Shown here piece after piece: positions 52,043 through 60,808 of a DNA stretch of 64,000 bases. The stretch lies in assembly GCF_034259325.1 (NCBI RefSeq), contig NZ_JAXIVS010000010.1, positions 310,001 to 374,000 of the forward strand, in the 5' to 3' direction. Source of the stretch: Hyalangium ruber (GTDB lineage Bacteria > Myxococcota > Myxococcia > Myxococcales > Myxococcaceae). The notes under the pieces were generated by a model. That model was not told where the DNA came from. It searched no databases and worked only from the letters and a program-made list of their open reading frames with translations. A program made the translations under genes and the position numbers. Each line of letters begins with the position of its first letter. Position 1 is the first letter of the stretch.

Positions 52043-52139
52043 AGCGCACTTTGCAGTAGCACACGAAACGGGCCCTACCTGTCTTGACGGTTTGGGGCAC
52101 GGGTCATCAGATGTGCCAGGTCACTCTCAAGGGGGCGAC

Positions 52140-52502
52140 ATGGCCGACCATGCCTGGGTTCACGAGCTGTTCGCGAAGTTCGACCGGGGCGACATCGAGG
52201 GTTGGGCTTCCTACCTCTCGGAGGATGCCGCCTTCCGCATGGGCAGCGGCGTCTCCGTCTCGGGGCCGCACGGTGCCAAGCAGGTCATCCACGCCATCCT
52301 CACCCTGGCCCGTGACGTCCGGCATGACCTGCTCGACGTCTGGCAGACCCCGCAGGGCGTCGTCGTCCGAGGCGAGCTGACCCTCAACCGCATCAAGGAC
52401 GGCCGCCGCATCACCCTGCCCTTCTGCAACGTGTTCGACGTGAAGGAGCAGCGCATCCAGCGCTACCTCTCGCACCTGGACCCCTCGCCCATCTTCGGCT
52501 GA
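52140..52502 (+). CDS. SnoaL/NTF2-like protein
   Basis: 120 aa from ATG 52140, with AAGGGGG just before it. A short cone-fold pattern: FAKFDRGDIEGWASYLSEDA, AFRMGSGVSVSGPHGAKQVI, RHDLLDVWQTPQGVVVRGEL, LPFCNVFDVKEQRIQRYLSH. This is the SnoaL-like/NTF2 fold used by small enzymes and binding proteins. Catalytic residues cannot be chosen. Probably an independent gene. Confidence 0.82.
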   Translation: MADHAWVHELFAKFDRGDIEGWASYLSEDAAFRMGSGVSVSGPHGAKQVIHAILTLARDVRHDLLDVWQTPQGVVVRGELTLNRIKDGRRITLPFCNVFDVKEQRIQRYLSHLDPSPIFG

Positions 52503-52685
52503 GGCCCGCACGAACACACTCCGTGAAATCGTCTTAAATCAGGACAATCAGGACAGGTAGGATGGAGCATGGATGCTCCACTTTGGGGATTCGCTGGCGG
52601 GAGGCTTCAGAGGGAGAGAGGAGCTGGCACGGGGCCTGCTTAGGCGGGAGGCCGCATTCCACATCTCCCTTCCCCCGGAGTCTTC

Positions 52686-54290
52686 ATGTCCCTGTTTCGC
52701 AACACGCTGGCGACGGCCGCCGCGGCCCTCTCCCTGACCGCCTGTGGTCCCCAGCAGAGCCCCGAGTCCGAGCCGCCCGCCTCCGCCATCGCCGACGCGG
52801 CCAAGGACGCCGCTGGCCGTGGCTCCGAGGGCCAGTTGGATCCGCTGTTCGACGAGGCCGCGCGTGACTTCAACGTGCCGGCCGACCTGCTCAAGGCCAT
52901 CTCCTTCACCGAGACGCGCTGGCAGATGGTGGAGGGCCACGAGGAGTTCGAGGGCCTGCCGGCCGCCTACGGCGTCATGGCGCTGCGCGGCGAGCGGCTG
53001 GAGCGCGGCGCGGCCCTCACGGGCGTGTCGGTGGAGCAGGCTCGGAGCGACGCGCGGGCCAACATCCGCGCCGGCGCCGCGCTGCTTTCGACGTACGCGG
53101 AGGAGCTGAAGGTAGAGCGCGCGGACGTGGGCGCCTGGGCTCCCGCGGTGGCCCGCCTCAGCGGCATCACCCACAGCGACGCGCAGGCCGATTACATCCA
53201 CAAGGAAGTCTACGCCACGCTGCGCAACGGCGTGGTGGCCGAGGGCGCGGAGGGCCAGGTGGTGGCGTCCATCATGCCCACGCCGGTCGAGGCGAAGTTC
53301 GAGCTGCCCGCCGCGCGCGCCATGGCCGCGGGCCCCAACTACGGTTCGTCCATCTGGCGCCCCTCGCCCAACTACAACGCGCGCCCCTCGGGCACGAACG
53401 TCTCGATGATCGTCATCCACACCTGCGAGGGCGGCTACTCGGGGTGCTGGAGCTGGCTGACGAACTCGGCGGCGGGCGCCTCGGCGCACTACGTGGTGAA
53501 CGAGAGCGGCAGCGAGATTTCGCAGCTGGTGAACGAGGCCAACCGCGCCTGGCACGTGGCGGCCAGCTACAGCTGCAGCCTCAACGGCAGCAAGGACTGC
53601 GGGCTCAACGGCGTGTCGGTGAACCACTTCTCGGTGGGTATCGAGCACGGCGGCTACGCCAGCCAGACCTCCTTCCCCACGGGGCAGATCGACGCCTCGG
53701 CGAAGCTCTCGTGCGACATCTCGCGCGACCAGGTGATTACGCGTGACAGCTACCACATCGTGGCGCACGGGCGGCTGCAGCCGTCGACCCGTACGGACCC
53801 GGGCCCGAACTGGCCGTGGTCGACGTACATCAGCAAGGTGAACTCCTACTGCGGCAGCACCGGTGGCGGTGCGACCATCATCGTGGACAGCAACAACGCC
53901 AACAACAACACGGCGTCGGCCAAGTACTCGGGCTCGGCGACGTGGGCGTCGGGCTCGTCCGCGGGCTATTACGGCAGCGGCTACGACTACGCCTCCACGG
54001 ATGCCGTGTCGGATCCGGTGACGTTCTCCTTCTACCTGTCGGCGCCGGCCACGAAGACGATCGACGCGTGGTGGGTGTCGGGCACCAACCGCTCCACGGC
54101 GACGCCGTTCATCGTGTGGGACGCGAACGGCAACAAGCTGGGCACGGTGTACAAGAACCAGCAGACGGGCGGCGGGGCGTGGCAGGTGCTGGGCACCTAC
54201 AGCTTCCCGGCCGGCTGGAACGAGGTTCAGGTCAGCCGCTGGGCCGCTGCGGGCTCGGTCGTCATCGCCGACGCCATCCGCGTCCGGTAG
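52686..54290 (+). CDS. Lipoprotein N-acetylmuramoyl-L-alanine amidase with golvesin C-terminal domain
   Basis: 534 aa secreted cell-wall enzyme. Lipoprotein signal ending LSLTAC at Cys 20. A transglycosylase-like helical region at 50-190 (VPADLLKAISFTETRWQM) precedes an Amidase_2/PGRP domain: zinc ligands H245 in VIVIHTCEGGYSG, H361 in HIVAHGRL and D371 in TRTDPGPNWPW, the last two separated by 10 residues as in AmpD. The C-terminal ~135 residues (IIVDSNNANNN to SVVIADAIRVR) are a golvesin/xanthan-lyase C-terminal type beta-sandwich that probably binds glycan. A strong terminator follows. Likely role: cleaving peptidoglycan during predation or wall turnover; whether the SLT-like domain is active is unclear. 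Confidence 0.9.
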   Translation: MSLFRNTLATAAAALSLTACGPQQSPESEPPASAIADAAKDAAGRGSEGQLDPLFDEAARDFNVPADLLKAISFTETRWQMVEGHEEFEGLPAAYGVMALRGERLERGAALTGVSVEQARSDARANIRAGAALLSTYAEELKVERADVGAWAPAVARLSGITHSDAQADYIHKEVYATLRNGVVAEGAEGQVVASIMPTPVEAKFELPAARAMAAGPNYGSSIWRPSPNYNARPSGTNVSMIVIHTCEGGYSGCWSWLTNSAAGASAHYVVNESGSEISQLVNEANRAWHVAASYSCSLNGSKDCGLNGVSVNHFSVGIEHGGYASQTSFPTGQIDASAKLSCDISRDQVITRDSYHIVAHGRLQPSTRTDPGPNWPWSTYISKVNSYCGSTGGGATIIVDSNNANNNTASAKYSGSATWASGSSAGYYGSGYDYASTDAVSDPVTFSFYLSAPATKTIDAWWVSGTNRSTATPFIVWDANGNKLGTVYKNQQTGGGAWQVLGTYSFPAGWNEVQVSRWAAAGSVVIADAIRVR

Positions 54291-54316
54291 TTCGAACTCG
54301 AGGCTGTGAAGGAAGG

Positions 54317-54349
54317 AAGGCCCGGGGCCAGTGGGCTCCGGGCCTTTCG
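54317..54349 (+). terminator. Intrinsic terminator after the amidase gene
   Basis: A perfect 9-bp stem AAGGCCCGG (54317-54325) with CCGGGCCTT (54338-54346) and TTT at 54345-54347, 26 nt beyond the amidase stop. Confidence 0.8.
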
Positions 54350-54439
54350 CTTTCGCAGAACCGGGGTCAAGGGGGGTGATCTCACCCATGTGCCTGTCGG
54401 TACAACGCGTTATGAGGGGCGGGTTAGAGGTCCACTCCC

Positions 54440-57400
54440 ATGCGCCTGCCGAAGAAGAAGCCGACCCCTCTGAAGCCGATCAAGCTGCCCGGATGGGTGC
54501 TGCCGACGCTGCGGCCCCGGGTGCTTCTGGCGCAGCTGCGCACCCGGTATCGGACGGACGTGGCCCCCCTGCTGCAGCCCGAGCACGACGCGGAGTACGA
54601 GGCCAGGCTCTTCGCGACGCTCAAGACCTCCACCCTCCACAAGGCGCACATCACCGTCTTTCCTGAGTACGCCTGGCCGGCGAGCTCGGTCCCTCAGCTG
54701 CGAAAGTGGTTGGAGGTGTCTCTGGAAGAAGGCTGCGCGTGCGTGCTCCCGTTCGAGCACACGCTGCTGAGCAACCTGCCCGAGCTGCTGGACGGGATGG
54801 GCGTGGACGCGACTGAGGCAAAGACCTTCATCGAGGAGCTGGACGCCGCATGCGGTGGCATTGCCAGGGAGCAGGGCTACTGCAACTTCCTCCTCTTCGC
54901 GGTGCGGGCGAAAGGCAAGATCCACCTCGTGCCCCAGGCCAAGCTCGCTCCAGCTGCCTTCGAAGAGCTGGGCCCCAAGCGATTCATCCGGGGCAGCTAC
55001 GTGCGCCGCATCCAGGGAAAGAACCTCTCGGTCGCAACAGCCATCTGCTTCGACTTCATCGCACGGGATGAGGCGACGGATGTACGCCCGCGCGAGGCAC
55101 TTCTGGGAGAGGCAAGACCGGATCTGCTCATCGTCCCCGAGTGCAACCCTTCACCCCTGAATGCCGTGTATGCCCGTGGGCTGGTGGCCCTCTATGCCGA
55201 CCCCGCCTGGGCACGCCAACCGCCCGTGGTGCTCTTCACCAACGTGGCCGCGGGCACATCTCTGCCAGGGCTCAAAAGTTCCTCATTCGGGTCGAGCCGA
55301 GCCTTCGGAATGCTTGGCAGGGTCAGCTCACGGGCGGACTCCTTCTTCCATGAGTTCGGTGGCGTGGTCGCACTCAGGCCCGCTCCCTCCAAGGGATTCG
55401 ATGAGCTGCCGCATCCCACCCAGAAACTGCTGACCATCCGCCCGGAGGAGTCAGCGGTCTGCCTTACCCTGCCCACCCTGGGCTCGGGCCCCACCAAGGA
55501 CCCGGAAGCAGGGCGCATCCATACCGATGTTGAGCCCCTGCGCTATGTCGCGAAGGAGCAGCGCTGGCAGCCGATCCACCACACAGCGCGCCCCCCGCTC
55601 GTGCAGGGCGTTCAGGGCATCCCTACCGGCTTGCTGGAACATGCGCGCCCCGGAGTTCACACCCAGGAGGAAGAGGACTTCGCTCGGTTGCTGCGTCAGG
55701 CCTCGGGCCCGCTCTGGGTTCATGGCCCGCCCGGCAGTGGCAAGTCCATGCTGACGGCCAGCCAGCTCCATTTGCTCGTCGTGAATCCTGGGTTGGCGCG
55801 GGTCGTATGGCTGGACCTGAGCCGCTCGGAGGGCGGCTCCGTGGACAAGCTGCGGGCGGGCCTGCTGCAGGCGCTGGGCAAGCCGCGCGCGATCGACCGC
55901 TCTTCAAAAGAGCAATGGGGCGTCATCCAGCAGGAGCTGTCGCGCCGCCCCACCGTGCTCGTCTTGGACAGTTTCGAGTGGTGGTCTGGCGAAGGCGAGG
56001 CTCCACTGCCGGCGGAGTTGCGGCAGATGGCTTCCTACTGGCCTGGCCGGCTGGTGCTCACCACCCGGGGCGCGGTTCCCGAGGGTGATGCCTTCATCAA
56101 GGTTGCTCGCCTGGATGCGAGCCAGGCCCATGCCTTCCTGAGCCAGGAGGTGAGCCGTCCCGTCGACCGGCTACTCTCGGACGCGGTCCACCGCACCCTT
56201 GGTGGCCTGCCGCTAGCGCTCAGCTGGGTGGCCGGAATGCTGCGCGCCGGGCGCCCTCCCGAAGAGATCTCCGCCGGACTGGAGGTCGCGGAGCAGCGGC
56301 GGGCCCAGAGTGTCGATGCCGATGGGCTGGAGGAACTGCTGAAGGAGAGCACTGCCCAGCTGCCGCCCCAGGCGACCGCCCTCCTGGGCGTGCTCGCGCT
56401 GCTGCCTGCGCCCGTGGAGCATGAGGATCTCGCGGACATCCTCGGTTTGTCTTCCCAGCAAGTCGACGAGGCACTGGGCGAGCTGGAGGCGCGAAACCTC
56501 GTCCTGCGGGAGTCGCGGAGCGAGGGCAAGGGGGGCAAGGTCTACGGACGTCATCCCGTCGTCCGCCAGTTCGGGCGGGAAGCCACGGCCCTGCGCGAGC
56601 ATCACCAGAAGCTCCTCGAGGACTGGACGCTGAAGCTGTTGAGGTCGCATGGCGGCGACAGGCGCTGGAGAGAGTTTCCGCAGGTCTGGCGACGCTGGGA
56701 GCATCTACGCGCCGTGCTGTACTGGCTCTCCGACAGTCCGCTGCCCGCGCAGCAGCGGCGCTTCCTCCAAGGCTGGCGCAACGCGGACTACCCACTCTGG
56801 TCGGGAGGACGCTGGCGGGACCGAGCAGCTCTGGGCCGCAAGGCGCTCGCGGTGGCGAAGCTGCTCGGGGCGGAGGCAGCACATGACGAGGCGCATGCCG
56901 CCTATGACTCGGTGGCGGAGACGGAGTGGCATCTGGGCATCACGCCCCTCGAAGGTGTCTGGCCGCTCTTCGAGCACGCCGAAGCGCTCATGACAGCGAG
57001 CGGCGACCGCGCCGGGCTCGTGATGGTCGACTACTATCGAGGCCGGCTGCTTCGCCATGAGAAGCGGCTGGTCGAGGCGCGAGCGCGGGCGACAAAAGCC
57101 GAGACGGCGGCCCGGGCGCTCCAGGATGAACGCCTGCTTGGGCTCGTCCTCAACCTGATGGCGAAGGTGGAGATGAGCGAGGGAAACCTGCTCATTGCCC
57201 GCGAGCGGTTTGGCGAGGCCCGCGAGTGCTTCAAGCGGCAGAAGGATGACGAGATGGTGGCGATCGTCGACCGCAACGAGGGCCAGCTTGCCTTCAAGCA
57301 GGACCTGCTCGGCCAGGCGCTCGAGCTGCTCGAGCGCTCCATGAGTGGGTTCCAGGCGCTCCGGCTCGAAGTGGAGGAGGCAGAGGCCGCCAATCACCAC

Positions 57401-57550
57401 GCTCAGGTGCTCGCGAAGCTCGGTGAGTTCGACGAAGCCGAGGCGGAGTTCCGCTGGGCTCGAGGCATCATCGAGGAGCTCGGTGCAGCGGTCCGCGAAG
57501 AAGAGTTCAAGCAGACCGAGAAGCTGATTGAGGCGAGCCGGAAGGGCTGA
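54440..57550 (+). CDS. Carbon-nitrogen hydrolase (nitrilase fold) - NB-ARC/STAND NTPase - TPR protein
   Basis: 1036 aa, AGAGGT about 8 nt before the ATG. Residues ~20-345 form a nitrilase-superfamily fold with a complete triad: E76 in VFPEYAWP, K168 in VPQAKLAPAAF, C203 in ATAICFDF, with RPDLLIVPECNPSPLN and VLFTNVAAG as expected. Then an NB-ARC-type STAND ATPase: Walker A G429-P-P-G-S-G-K435-S, Walker B VLVLD510, sensor LVLTTRG, GGLPLALSWVAG. A winged-helix segment (PAPVEHEDLADILGLSSQQV) and about six TPR-like helical repeats close the protein. Layout effector-switch-sensor is that of immune STAND proteins; the effector here would hydrolyse a C-N bond or an amide in a small molecule. No such characterised system is known to me. 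The gene's end overlaps a convergent gene by 44 nt. Monocistronic after a terminator. Confidence 0.9.
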   Translation: MRLPKKKPTPLKPIKLPGWVLPTLRPRVLLAQLRTRYRTDVAPLLQPEHDAEYEARLFATLKTSTLHKAHITVFPEYAWPASSVPQLRKWLEVSLEEGCACVLPFEHTLLSNLPELLDGMGVDATEAKTFIEELDAACGGIAREQGYCNFLLFAVRAKGKIHLVPQAKLAPAAFEELGPKRFIRGSYVRRIQGKNLSVATAICFDFIARDEATDVRPREALLGEARPDLLIVPECNPSPLNAVYARGLVALYADPAWARQPPVVLFTNVAAGTSLPGLKSSSFGSSRAFGMLGRVSSRADSFFHEFGGVVALRPAPSKGFDELPHPTQKLLTIRPEESAVCLTLPTLGSGPTKDPEAGRIHTDVEPLRYVAKEQRWQPIHHTARPPLVQGVQGIPTGLLEHARPGVHTQEEEDFARLLRQASGPLWVHGPPGSGKSMLTASQLHLLVVNPGLARVVWLDLSRSEGGSVDKLRAGLLQALGKPRAIDRSSKEQWGVIQQELSRRPTVLVLDSFEWWSGEGEAPLPAELRQMASYWPGRLVLTTRGAVPEGDAFIKVARLDASQAHAFLSQEVSRPVDRLLSDAVHRTLGGLPLALSWVAGMLRAGRPPEEISAGLEVAEQRRAQSVDADGLEELLKESTAQLPPQATALLGVLALLPAPVEHEDLADILGLSSQQVDEALGELEARNLVLRESRSEGKGGKVYGRHPVVRQFGREATALREHHQKLLEDWTLKLLRSHGGDRRWREFPQVWRRWEHLRAVLYWLSDSPLPAQQRRFLQGWRNADYPLWSGGRWRDRAALGRKALAVAKLLGAEAAHDEAHAAYDSVAETEWHLGITPLEGVWPLFEHAEALMTASGDRAGLVMVDYYRGRLLRHEKRLVEARARATKAETAARALQDERLLGLVLNLMAKVEMSEGNLLIARERFGEARECFKRQKDDEMVAIVDRNEGQLAFKQDLLGQALELLERSMSGFQALRLEVEEAEAANHHAQVLAKLGEFDEAEAEFRWARGIIEELGAAVREEEFKQTEKLIEASRKG

Positions 57551-58058
57551 GGCGGTGAGTGTAGCCCGCCACCAGGCGGGAGAGGACCTGCTCCGCATAC
57601 TTGGAGGCCGTCACCGCATCGATTCCCACGGACTGGAGGAACTGCTCCACCACGCGCTGGGCCTCCTCGGGACTTTCCAGCAGGAGCGCCTCATGCCGAC
57701 CGCCACCTCCATCGTGGACGGATTGATTCAGGCGAGCACGAGAGGCCTGACGCTGCACGAGCAAGACGCCCTCTGAGAGCTGATGAACCTCGAAGGCCGA
57801 GAGCGGCAGTGGCATGTATGCTGCCGGACTCGTCTGGTCATACGGCTGCCGCTGTCTCCCGAGCAGAGGCTTACCGTAGAAGCCGAGCCACAGCACCGCG
57901 GCCTCCGAGGCATCGAGCCAGCGCGCAGCGCCATGGGGGCGCAGTTCCAGCCGAGAACCCAGAGCACACTGTCCAACGCCGCTAATGCCGGGAAGAGTCG
58001 TCGCCTCGAAGAACAGGTGGAGGCTTGGCTGCCATGGCACCTCGACGGACATGGACAC
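57507..58058 (-). CDS. Hypothetical protein overlapping the nitrilase-STAND gene
   Basis: 183 aa, ATG preceded by AGGGGTG. No signal peptide or membrane helix. Beta-rich with LHLFFEATTLPGISGVGQCA, ELRPHGAARWLDASEAAVLW, PLPLSAFEVHQLSEGVLLVQ and helical end EEAQRVVEQFLQSVGIDAVT. No motif recognised. The codon-bias pattern is coding on the minus strand. Because it converges on the nitrilase-STAND gene and overlaps it by 44 nt, the two genes may be selected as a pair (for example an antagonist or partner), but overlap may be just compaction. Confidence 0.6.
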   Translation of the reverse strand: MSMSVEVPWQPSLHLFFEATTLPGISGVGQCALGSRLELRPHGAARWLDASEAAVLWLGFYGKPLLGRQRQPYDQTSPAAYMPLPLSAFEVHQLSEGVLLVQRQASRARLNQSVHDGGGGRHEALLLESPEEAQRVVEQFLQSVGIDAVTASKYAEQVLSRLVAGYTHRLSPSGSPQSASRSA

Positions 58059-58253
58059 CCCTGCGGCTCAGCCAGATGCGGCTGTTAGCCGTATAACCTG
58101 ATTATTGCTTGGCTGCCTGCCAGCTTCAGCCTTCTTTTCACAAAGGTGCGCATCAAGCCGGTGAGGGGACAAGGTCGGTTCTTCGCCGCCAGGGGTGGGT
58201 GTCCGAAACTGGCTGCACGCTCCTACATGCGGCACATCGTACTGTCTGAGTAC

Positions 58254-58283
58254 GCTGACGGCTGCCTACGTGTGACGTAGGCT
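58254..58283 (+). promoter_or_regulatory. Palindromic operator-like block upstream of kinase copy 2
   Basis: GCCTACGT (58264-58271), 3-nt spacer, ACGTAGGC (58275-58282): a perfect 8-bp inverted repeat preceded by GCTGACGGCT. The 30-nt block agrees at 25 of 30 positions with that at 8634-8663 upstream of the paralogous kinase, with the differences mostly in the spacer. It ends 19 nt before the kinase ATG, a suitable place for a repressor operator or a conserved promoter/leader element. Confidence 0.6.
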
Positions 58284-58302
58284 ATGACCCTCGAGCCATT
58301 TC

Positions 58303-59826
58303 ATGGGCAGAGCACACGTACCCGCGCCGCACCCGGACTGTCTCCCCGAGGGGACGGTGGTGGGCAATTGGCGCGTGGTGCGGCGACAAGGCCAGGGCAC
58401 CTATGGGGCCGTCTACCGCGTCGTTCCCGAGGGCCAGGAATCGGCGGCTCCCGTGGCGCTCAAGCTCGCCCTGTACCCGTGGGATCCGCGCTTCGTGCGC
58501 GAGGTCGTGCTGCTGTCTCGCATCCAGCACCCGAGCGTCCCGAGCCTTCGGGACCATGGCTTCTGGAGGCATCCTTCGGGCGCGGCCCATCCCTACTTCG
58601 CCATGGAGTGGGTGGAGGGCACGTCGCTGTATGCCTGGGCGCGGGAGTCCAACCCCACCTCTCGACAGGTGCTCCAGCTCCTTGCCCAGCTGGCCCGCGC
58701 GCTCCAGGCCACTCATGCGGCCGGTGCCGTGCATCGGGATGTCAAAGGCGACAATGTGTTGGTGCGGCGCGAGGACCGCCGCGCCTTTCTCACCGACTTC
58801 GGCGCGGGGAACTACCCGGGCGCGGTGCGCCTGACGTGGCAGTCGTTGCCTCCTGGGACACCGGCCTACCGTTCTCCCGAGGCGTGGCGGTTCCTGACCC
58901 GCTTCGGCTTCTCGGCGGATGCCCACTACGAAGCCGGGCCAGGCGATGACCTCTTCGCGTTGGGAGTGGCCGCTTACCGGCTCGTCACCGGCGAGTACCC
59001 GTCGGAGGAAGGGCACCTCTGGCTGCCGAACGGCGCCGGCGCGAGGCCTCCGCTGGAGCTCAATCCCCGGGTCGTGCCGCAGCTCAGTGAATTGATCCTT
59101 CGCATGCTCGCGGTACTCGCCGAGGCACGCGGCACGGCGGGAGCGCTGGCCGAGGACTTGGAACTCGCAGCGGAGCGCTCGGGCCTGGAGGCGGATCACC
59201 CCCTCTTCGTTCCTGAGTCGTCTCCTCCCGCGCCCCAGCTTCAGCAGGAGGCCCTCGACCCCTTCCAGCCTCCGTGGGATATGGAGGAGGTGCGCTCCTC
59301 CGAGCAGCCAGCACCCACCCCTCCTGTCGAGCCTGCGCCGATGGAAGCTCAGGTGCCCGTTCCTGGGCCAGCGCGTGCGCGGCGCCCCCGCCTGCCCTGG
59401 TTCGCGGTAGCGGCCGCTGGAGTGCTGCTGCTCCTATGGGCTGGGCACATCGTGCATGCGTGGGTCGAGAAGGTGTCTGCGCAGGCACAGGCGGCGCTGG
59501 AGACGGACGCCCCGGACGCCGGCACTTCGGCTGTCGGGGATACCTCGCTGACAGCGCCTCTTGCTTCCGCTCACGTCCCCGCCAGCCGCGAAGCGGTTGC
59601 CCTTGATGAGTCTCCAAAGTTGTTCCCGGGACAGCGCAAACCGGATGCGAAAGGCCAGTGCCCGGACCAAGAGCAGGTCGCTATCAACGGTGGCTGCTGG
59701 GTGAACGTCGCGATGGGTGCCGACGCCTGTGAGCGCAATGGCTACGTGTACCTCCAGGGCAAGTGCTACGCCCCCTCCTTTGCTCCGCCCCGTAAACCCA
59801 CCTCGGAGCCTGGAGAGCCTCGCTAA
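58303..59826 (+). CDS. Membrane Ser/Thr protein kinase with Cys-containing extracytoplasmic tail (copy 2)
   Basis: 507 aa. Kinase domain ~20-290: GQGTYGAVYRVV, VALKLALYPW, HRDVKGDNVLV, DFGAGNY, PAYRSPEA. Pro-rich linker, membrane helix at ~365-386 (WFAVAAAGVLLLLWAGHIVH), then a tail with GQCPDQEQVAINGGCWVN and CERNGYVYLQGKCYAP. It is clearly paralogous to the kinase at 7108-8586 in domain order, membrane position and tail (NGGCWV, NGYVY and CYAP shared). Both kinases share an upstream palindromic block. The tail likely senses an envelope condition through disulfide-forming cysteines (inference). A strong terminator follows. Confidence 0.9.
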   Translation: MGRAHVPAPHPDCLPEGTVVGNWRVVRRQGQGTYGAVYRVVPEGQESAAPVALKLALYPWDPRFVREVVLLSRIQHPSVPSLRDHGFWRHPSGAAHPYFAMEWVEGTSLYAWARESNPTSRQVLQLLAQLARALQATHAAGAVHRDVKGDNVLVRREDRRAFLTDFGAGNYPGAVRLTWQSLPPGTPAYRSPEAWRFLTRFGFSADAHYEAGPGDDLFALGVAAYRLVTGEYPSEEGHLWLPNGAGARPPLELNPRVVPQLSELILRMLAVLAEARGTAGALAEDLELAAERSGLEADHPLFVPESSPPAPQLQQEALDPFQPPWDMEEVRSSEQPAPTPPVEPAPMEAQVPVPGPARARRPRLPWFAVAAAGVLLLLWAGHIVHAWVEKVSAQAQAALETDAPDAGTSAVGDTSLTAPLASAHVPASREAVALDESPKLFPGQRKPDAKGQCPDQEQVAINGGCWVNVAMGADACERNGYVYLQGKCYAPSFAPPRKPTSEPGEPR

Positions 59827-59850
59827 CCCCCTGAAGAAAGGGCTTCAGAC

Positions 59851-59878
59851 AAACCTGTCTGACAACCAGACAGGTTTT
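59851..59878. terminator. Bidirectional intrinsic terminator
   Basis: An 11-bp perfect stem, AAACCTGTCTG (59851-59861) with its complement (59867-59877), 5-nt loop ACAAC and T at the end on both strands (TTTT on plus, run of T on minus). It lies between the convergent kinase and hydrolase genes and should end both transcripts. Confidence 0.85.
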
Positions 59879-59883
59879 GGGAC

Positions 59884-60690
59884 TCAGGCGAACTTCCGCG
59901 CGAGGAAGTCGAGCAGGGCCCGGTTCACATCGCTCGGGTTCTCGATGGTGCTGGTGTGACCGGCACGGGGGATGCGCACCAACTCCGAGCCGGCGATGGC
60001 CTGGTGGATGCGCTCGGCCTTGGCGGGCACGGTGGCCACGTCTTCCTCTCCGACGAGGACCAGCGTCGGGCAGCGGATGTTCTTCAGCTCCTCATGGATG
60101 CTCGAACGGTCGATGACTCCCGTCACCGCGCGGTGGATGTTTCGCTCGAGCCCCGCGAGGCGACCTTCCCACTCTCGCCGCAGCTCGGCTCGGGCCGGGT
60201 CGGTCAGGAAGCTCTGGCCGAACATGATCCGCATCACCTTCGACACGACGAGCCTCGCGCCGAGCAGCCGCACGACCCACGAGAGCTGGCGGTACCTCGG
60301 CTTGTTCTCCGCCGGCTCCGGGTCGGCGCTGGTCTCCATCAGGATGCAGGACTTCAAGAGCTCCGGATGCCGTGCCGCCAGTCGCATGGCCACGAAGCCA
60401 CCCATGGACAGGCCGACGAAATGCACCGGCTTGTCGGGGGAGCGCTGTCGGATCAGCTCCGCGGCGTCCTCGGCCAGTGAGTCCATGTCGAGCCGGTCAG
60501 CTGTCTTCTCGGACCGGCCCTGCCCGCGATGGTCGAAGGTGATGACGCGGTAGCGGTCCTTCAGGACGGCGACCTGCTCGCGGAACATCTCCCCGGACCA
60601 CAACAGTCCATGGGAGAAGACGATCGTATCGGTACCGGCGCCGTGCTCCTCGTAATAGAGCTGCGCGCCATGGATCCGGATGTGCGGCAT
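59884..60690 (-). CDS. Alpha/beta-hydrolase
   Basis: 268 aa from ATG 60690; an in-frame extension to 61020 is antisense to the ATPase gene and has no coding character. Fold motifs: HG dipeptide (VFSHGLLWSG) forming the oxyanion hole, FDHRGQGRSE, nucleophile elbow GLSMGGFVAM, acid in LVGEEDVATVP, histidine in AGHTSTIENP. It should hydrolyse an ester or similar small molecule in the cytoplasm; substrate unknown. A terminator lies 6 nt from its 3' end. Confidence 0.9.
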   Translation of the reverse strand: MPHIRIHGAQLYYEEHGAGTDTIVFSHGLLWSGEMFREQVAVLKDRYRVITFDHRGQGRSEKTADRLDMDSLAEDAAELIRQRSPDKPVHFVGLSMGGFVAMRLAARHPELLKSCILMETSADPEPAENKPRYRQLSWVVRLLGARLVVSKVMRIMFGQSFLTDPARAELRREWEGRLAGLERNIHRAVTGVIDRSSIHEELKNIRCPTLVLVGEEDVATVPAKAERIHQAIAGSELVRIPRAGHTSTIENPSDVNRALLDFLARKFA

Positions 60691-60808
60691 GCGAACTTTC
60701 AAGAGTGATGAGACGCCGCGCTCACTGTACAGGGCGCCGGGAATTCTCGTGCGCCCGTGGTGCCTGTGACGATACAACCCGCCAGAGAGTGTCCAGGTAG
60801 GGGAATGG

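Noticed and set aside
52548-54389. 613-codon minus-strand frame
   Set aside because: Antisense to the amidase; Val/Arg/His repeats arise from reversed Asp/Gly/Ala codons.
60691-60808. Possible retron ncRNA upstream of the PtuA-like gene
   Set aside because: Only 118 nt, no reverse transcriptase in the window and no clear paired msr/msd structure seen.
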